Assembly (NCBI GenBank): GCA_031265635.1
Contig: JAISCK010000202.1
Location: 1 to 9,306 of the forward strand
DNA from: Spirochaetaceae bacterium
Lineage (GTDB): Bacteria > Spirochaetota > Spirochaetia > Treponematales > Breznakiellaceae
DNA length: 9,306 bases
Direction: 5' to 3'
The position numbers and the translations under genes are program-made. Of the stretch, positions 6,649 through 9,306 are shown piece by piece. Position 1 is the stretch's first letter; each line of letters starts with the position of its first letter. The notes beneath the pieces were generated by a model. The model ran no database searches. It was not told the DNA's origin and saw only the letters and a program-made list of their open reading frames with translations.

Positions 6649-7977
6649 ATGAATATTGCCTTTGGTCACACAAACATGGATTTGGACTGCTTTGGATCCC
6701 TCATTCTCGTCAAGCGGATGTTTCCTGATTTTGCCCTGGTAAGGAGCAACCTCATTCATCCCGCGGCGCGGACTGTTTATGATTTCTACAGCGAGTATTT
6801 TGAATTTCTTGAACCTCAGGAACTGGAAGGCCGGCGCATAGACCGCATCATCATTGTCGATACGTCCAGGGCAGAACGGGTAAAGGAATATTTCAACCAT
6901 ATACGAAATTCTGATCCTGAAATTACGGTCATCGACCACCACCCCCGGGACTCCGCCGACATTCTCGGCGCCCAATACCAGGGCATGCTCCTTGGGTCAA
7001 ACACTTCGTTCCTCAGCAAACTTGCCAGGGAAAAGGACATACAGCTCCGGGGCGAGGAAGCGACCATAGCCCTCACGGGGATTTACGCCGATACCGGACA
7101 GCTTATCTACGAGAATGTCAGGCGGGAGGATTATGAGGCCGCCGCGTACTGCCTTGAGATGGGCGCGTCGCTCAAGCTGGTAAAATCCTTTCTCGAAACC
7201 ATAAAAGAAGACCGCCAGATGACGGCGCTTCATGAACTCCTCCGTACCGGCGGCATACGGGATATACAGGGGCACTCCATTCTGCTCAGTTACCTTGAGC
7301 TTGACGAAAACATTCCCGGCCTCGCGGCGGTGGTGGAAAAAATTATGTCCCTGGAAAACCCCGACGCCTATTTCGCCGTATTCTTCATCCCGAAAAACAG
7401 CACCGCGCTCCTCATCGCGAGAAGCCAGAAACCGGGGATAGACCTCCACGAACTGCTTTCGGCCTTTGGCGGCGGAGGCCACCAGATGGCCGGTTCGGCA
7501 AAAATGGAGTGCCGGGACGGCAGGGCCTTTCTGGAAGAATTCACCGCGTATCTCGAAAAGTCCCTGACTCCGGCAACCAGGGCCAGGGACATAATGACCA
7601 GGGGCGTACACAGCATCAGCGAAAACGCCTCCCTGCTTGAGGCTTCCCGCCTCCTTGAATCAATCGAGCATACCGGGGTTCCGGTCCTTGACTCAGGCGG
7701 CGTCCTGACCGGTTTTATCAGTCTCAGGGATATTATGAAAGGAAGAAAAGCCGCTCTCATGCAGGCGCCGGTCAAGGCCTTTATGAGCAGGAATCCGGTC
7801 ATCTCCGACGGTTCCCACACCATGCGCGAAATTGAAAGGATTTTTTTCAAACACCGGATCAGCCACCTTCCGGTGGTCGAGGACGGAAAACTATCGGGCC
7901 TTGTAACACGCTGGGATTATCTCCAGCACAAAAAGAACCAGACAGGCGGAAGCGGCGCGATACCTAACGCAGGGTAA
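6649..7977 (+). CDS. DHH-DHHA1 phosphoesterase with two C-terminal CBS domains
   Basis: This 442-residue soluble protein starts with a DHH domain: motif I GHTNMDLD (H7, D11, D13), motif II VDTS (D71), motif III VIDHHPRD (D96, H97, H98) and motif IV GIYADTG (D148), so the metal centre appears complete. A DHHA1 domain follows with the substrate-binding GGGGHQMAG (274-282). Two CBS domains (about 312-364 and 375-430) complete it; CBS pairs usually bind adenine nucleotides and regulate the attached enzyme. DHH-DHHA1 enzymes include oligoribonucleotide/pAp phosphatases (NrnA) and c-di-AMP or pGpG hydrolases; the substrate here cannot be told. The domain order matches the N-terminal half of long tRNA nucleotidyltransferase/poly(A)-polymerase fusions, but the nucleotidyltransferase is absent. 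It differs from CBS-containing family II pyrophosphatases, where CBS is inserted before DHHA2. It has its own promoter and overlaps the next convergent gene by 14 bases. Confidence 0.9.
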   Translation: MNIAFGHTNMDLDCFGSLILVKRMFPDFALVRSNLIHPAARTVYDFYSEYFEFLEPQELEGRRIDRIIIVDTSRAERVKEYFNHIRNSDPEITVIDHHPRDSADILGAQYQGMLLGSNTSFLSKLAREKDIQLRGEEATIALTGIYADTGQLIYENVRREDYEAAAYCLEMGASLKLVKSFLETIKEDRQMTALHELLRTGGIRDIQGHSILLSYLELDENIPGLAAVVEKIMSLENPDAYFAVFFIPKNSTALLIARSQKPGIDLHELLSAFGGGGHQMAGSAKMECRDGRAFLEEFTAYLEKSLTPATRARDIMTRGVHSISENASLLEASRLLESIEHTGVPVLDSGGVLTGFISLRDIMKGRKAALMQAPVKAFMSRNPVISDGSHTMREIERIFFKHRISHLPVVEDGKLSGLVTRWDYLQHKKNQTGGSGAIPNAG

Positions 7978-8644
7978 AACGCAGCCCGGCGGCAAAACGC
8001 CAGCCCTCGACAGCGGGCAGGCTTTCGCCGCTCCAGAGCCTGTACAGGGGGAACCAGACGCGGAGGTCAAAGCCCAGAAGGAATTTTTGGCTTGCCGCAA
8101 AGTCCATACCCGTGCCGATGACAGGGAAAAGCCAGCGGCCCTCGCTCCAGAAATAAGAAGCGGTGCGGGACGTTTCCTTGGAGGCGGCGTCCCTGTCCGC
8201 GCCCTCAAGACCGCCGGCTATGAGGCAGAGCCTTAAATCGGCGGCAAGTCCGCCGTAAGCTCTGAGCCATGTTGAAGAGCCGAGTTCCTGACGGTACAGG
8301 GCCTGAAAGCCCAGCACGGAACCAATGACCCTGGTAGAACGGTTTTCTTCGGCATAGGGATAGGGCCGCCCGGCATTGTCGGGGAAGCCGTAATGGGTCA
8401 TATAAAAATCCAGCGAAGTCTCAAAAAAAAGGCGCTCTCCAAGGGGATGGGCCGCCGAAAGACCCAGAGAACCCAGTATGGGCATGGGGTCCCCCTCAAG
8501 GCCGTTGTCCTCGGGGATCACCAGCATCGAACCTCTGAACGACCACACAAGGCCGCCGAAAAAACCCTGGGCAAAAAGGGCCGGGGCGCCGCACGCGAGG
8601 AGGACGAGTACCAAAACAGTACGGCAAAGACCGGATCTTCTCAT
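7964..8644 (-). CDS. Predicted exported outer-membrane beta-barrel protein
   Basis: This 226-residue protein has an export signal: MRRSGLCR, then the hydrophobic TVLVLVLLA, then a likely signal peptidase I site after A25 (LFA/QG). An alternative is a lipobox-like LLAC ending at C18, which spirochaetes could lipidate. The mature part consists of alternating short strands rich in Gly, Leu, Phe, Tyr and Trp (for example FFETSLDFYMTHYG, ALYRQELG, LLGFDLRVWFPLYRLW) and ends in RFAAGLRFTLR, with terminal aromatic/hydrophobic residues typical of beta-barrels. This is a prediction from pattern; I do not recognise a named family. I chose the ATG at 8644 over a TTG at 8650, because the TTG lies one base after the -10 box and could not be in the transcript. 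The 3' end overlaps the convergent DHH gene. Confidence 0.75.
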   Translation of the reverse strand: MRRSGLCRTVLVLVLLACGAPALFAQGFFGGLVWSFRGSMLVIPEDNGLEGDPMPILGSLGLSAAHPLGERLFFETSLDFYMTHYGFPDNAGRPYPYAEENRSTRVIGSVLGFQALYRQELGSSTWLRAYGGLAADLRLCLIAGGLEGADRDAASKETSRTASYFWSEGRWLFPVIGTGMDFAASQKFLLGFDLRVWFPLYRLWSGESLPAVEGWRFAAGLRFTLR

Positions 8645-8651
8645 ATTCAAT

Positions 8652-8680
8652 AGTATATCCCAAACAGAACCTTTTGTCAG
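8652..8680 (-). promoter_or_regulatory. Promoter of the beta-barrel protein gene, leaderless geometry
   Basis: On the minus strand, CTGACA (8680-8675) is separated by exactly 17 bases from TATACT (8657-8652), a 5/6 plus 5/6 match to the sigma-70 consensus and the strongest promoter in the window. The ATG at 8644 lies 7 bases after the hexamer, so the predicted transcription start is the A of the ATG. There is no room for a Shine-Dalgarno sequence in the mRNA. Confidence 0.75.
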
Positions 8681-8685
8681 GGCGC

Positions 8686-8714
8686 CAGTTTCAAAATAGC
8701 TTATTTTGAAATTG
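8686..8714. repeat. Inverted repeat (13-bp arms, 3-base loop) between the two minus-strand genes
   Basis: The arms CAGTTTCAAAATA (8686-8698) and TATTTTGAAATTG (8702-8714) pair around GCT, with 10 perfect inner base pairs, one G-T, then two more pairs. The stop codon of the upstream gene (8703-8701) lies inside it. No T-tract follows on the minus strand, so it is a poor intrinsic terminator. It sits 5 bases upstream of the -35 box of the beta-barrel gene, so it could instead be an operator. Confidence 0.6.
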
Positions 8715-9306
8715 TCCCGGATTCTATTACCATAAACCCGGCGGCGCCTACCAGAAGGCCGTCCTGTTCTTCCCAGAGGGCAATGAGTTTTGTCCCAAGA
8801 AAGGCAAAGCCTGTATACACATAGGATTCAGGCAGCGGGGGAAGCGAAAAATCCTCCGGCGTTCCGTCCGGGCCAACACAGACGCCGCGCCCGTCGGGGA
8901 ACACCGCACAGGCCCGGCTTCCGTCCCACCAGGCCGCAAGCTCCGCCGCGCCAGGACTTTCAGGCGAAGTGTTGAGGGCAAAATGGCGGGGCATGGGCCA
9001 GAGGGGGGAGAGGGTTTTCGCGACAAGGAATGTATGTCCGCCCGAAAGGGCCGCGAGGTTTTTAAGGGCCTCAGAGAGGGCCTTTGGCGCCGTATCAAGG
9101 CCCGCCGGAAGACCGGCGTTCTGAAAGGCCCCGATACTGCTCGGTTCCGGCGCGGCGCTTAAATCGGACGCGGCATAATAATTCCGCGCTCCCTGTCCGG
9201 TAGTCTTCCGCACGCCCCGGAAATACCATCTCAGGTCATTGCCCAGCTCAAGCTGTTCCACATCCCAGCCGCCGGACGGGGCAAGGGAGGCAAAGGCCGG
9301 AACCTC
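8701..9306 (-). CDS. Unidentified protein, C-terminal part (N-terminus beyond right edge)
   Basis: The frame is open from the right edge to a TAA at 8703-8701, giving 201 residues of a longer protein. An in-frame GTG at 9261 lacks a convincing ribosome-binding site, and coding-like sequence (ending PSGGWD) continues upstream of it, so I treat the gene as partial. I do not recognise a family. The visible part has a Gly/Pro/Ala-rich middle, a helical stretch (ALSEALKNLAAL), and a strand-rich end with AAWWDGSRACAVFPDGRGV, YVYTGFAFLGTKLIALWEEQ and LLVGAAGFMVIE. Such short blade-like strands around Trp and Gly are compatible with a beta-propeller or another extracytoplasmic domain. No membrane helix or signal is visible because the start is missing. 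It lies 56 bases upstream of the beta-barrel gene on the same strand, but that gene has its own promoter, so the two need not be cotranscribed. Confidence 0.65.
   Translation of the reverse strand, partial: EVPAFASLAPSGGWDVEQLELGNDLRWYFRGVRKTTGQGARNYYAASDLSAAPEPSSIGAFQNAGLPAGLDTAPKALSEALKNLAALSGGHTFLVAKTLSPLWPMPRHFALNTSPESPGAAELAAWWDGSRACAVFPDGRGVCVGPDGTPEDFSLPPLPESYVYTGFAFLGTKLIALWEEQDGLLVGAAGFMVIESGTISK

Noticed and set aside
6070..7611. Minus-strand frames (6070-6975, 6997-7611) antisense to the DUF6941-like and DHH-CBS genes
   Set aside because: No recognisable domain, and they run across two real genes and a promoter. The plus-strand genes carry family motifs throughout.
1..9306. tRNA, rRNA, CRISPR array, insertion sequence, prophage or riboswitch
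   Set aside because: No regularly spaced direct repeats, transposase-like frames, terminal inverted repeats or leader long enough for a riboswitch were seen; nearly the whole window is ordinary coding sequence.

Overview
The window is most consistent with a moderately GC-rich spirochaete, probably a treponeme-like member of Spirochaetales. This rests on the overall look of the proteins: a two-repeat YggT protein, a long DnaE with an intact PHP domain, a small DUF6941-like protein, and envelope proteins of treponemal flavour. No rRNA or marker gene is present, so the placement is a judgement and not proven. Genes are tightly packed, with no gene-free stretch above about 100 bases, and I see no tRNA, rRNA, CRISPR array or insertion sequence.

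Layout, left to right. (1) Positions 1-4543, minus strand: a dnaE gene (DNA polymerase III alpha, 1351 aa) is followed 17 bases downstream by a yggT-family membrane protein that runs off the left edge. They look like one transcription unit read leftward. (2) Positions 4544-4613 form a compact divergent promoter region with an 8-bp inverted repeat (CAGTATAC / GTATACTG) whose arms both read TATACT outward. (3) Positions 4614-6555, plus strand: a tight three-gene unit. It encodes a stand-alone V4R-type sensor with an apparently complete zinc site, a soluble HAMP-like/GGDEF diguanylate cyclase with intact active and inhibitory sites, and a small DUF6941-like protein. (4) Positions 6649-7977, plus strand: a DHH-DHHA1-CBS-CBS phosphoesterase with its own extended -10 promoter, apparently leaderless. 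(5) Positions 7964-9306, minus strand: a predicted outer-membrane beta-barrel protein, convergent with and overlapping the DHH gene by 14 bases, and upstream of it the C-terminal part of an unidentified protein that enters from the right edge.

The most interesting part is 4614-6555, read as a split signalling module. The V4R protein would bind a small ligand and the neighbouring membrane-free HAMP-like/GGDEF protein would make c-di-GMP in response. The next gene cluster encodes a DHH phosphoesterase, a family that includes enzymes degrading cyclic dinucleotides or short nucleotides, so a nucleotide-signalling neighbourhood is possible but unproven. A second theme is promoter structure: two genes (DHH-CBS and the beta-barrel protein) have a TATACT -10 box exactly 7 bases before their ATG, which predicts leaderless transcripts.
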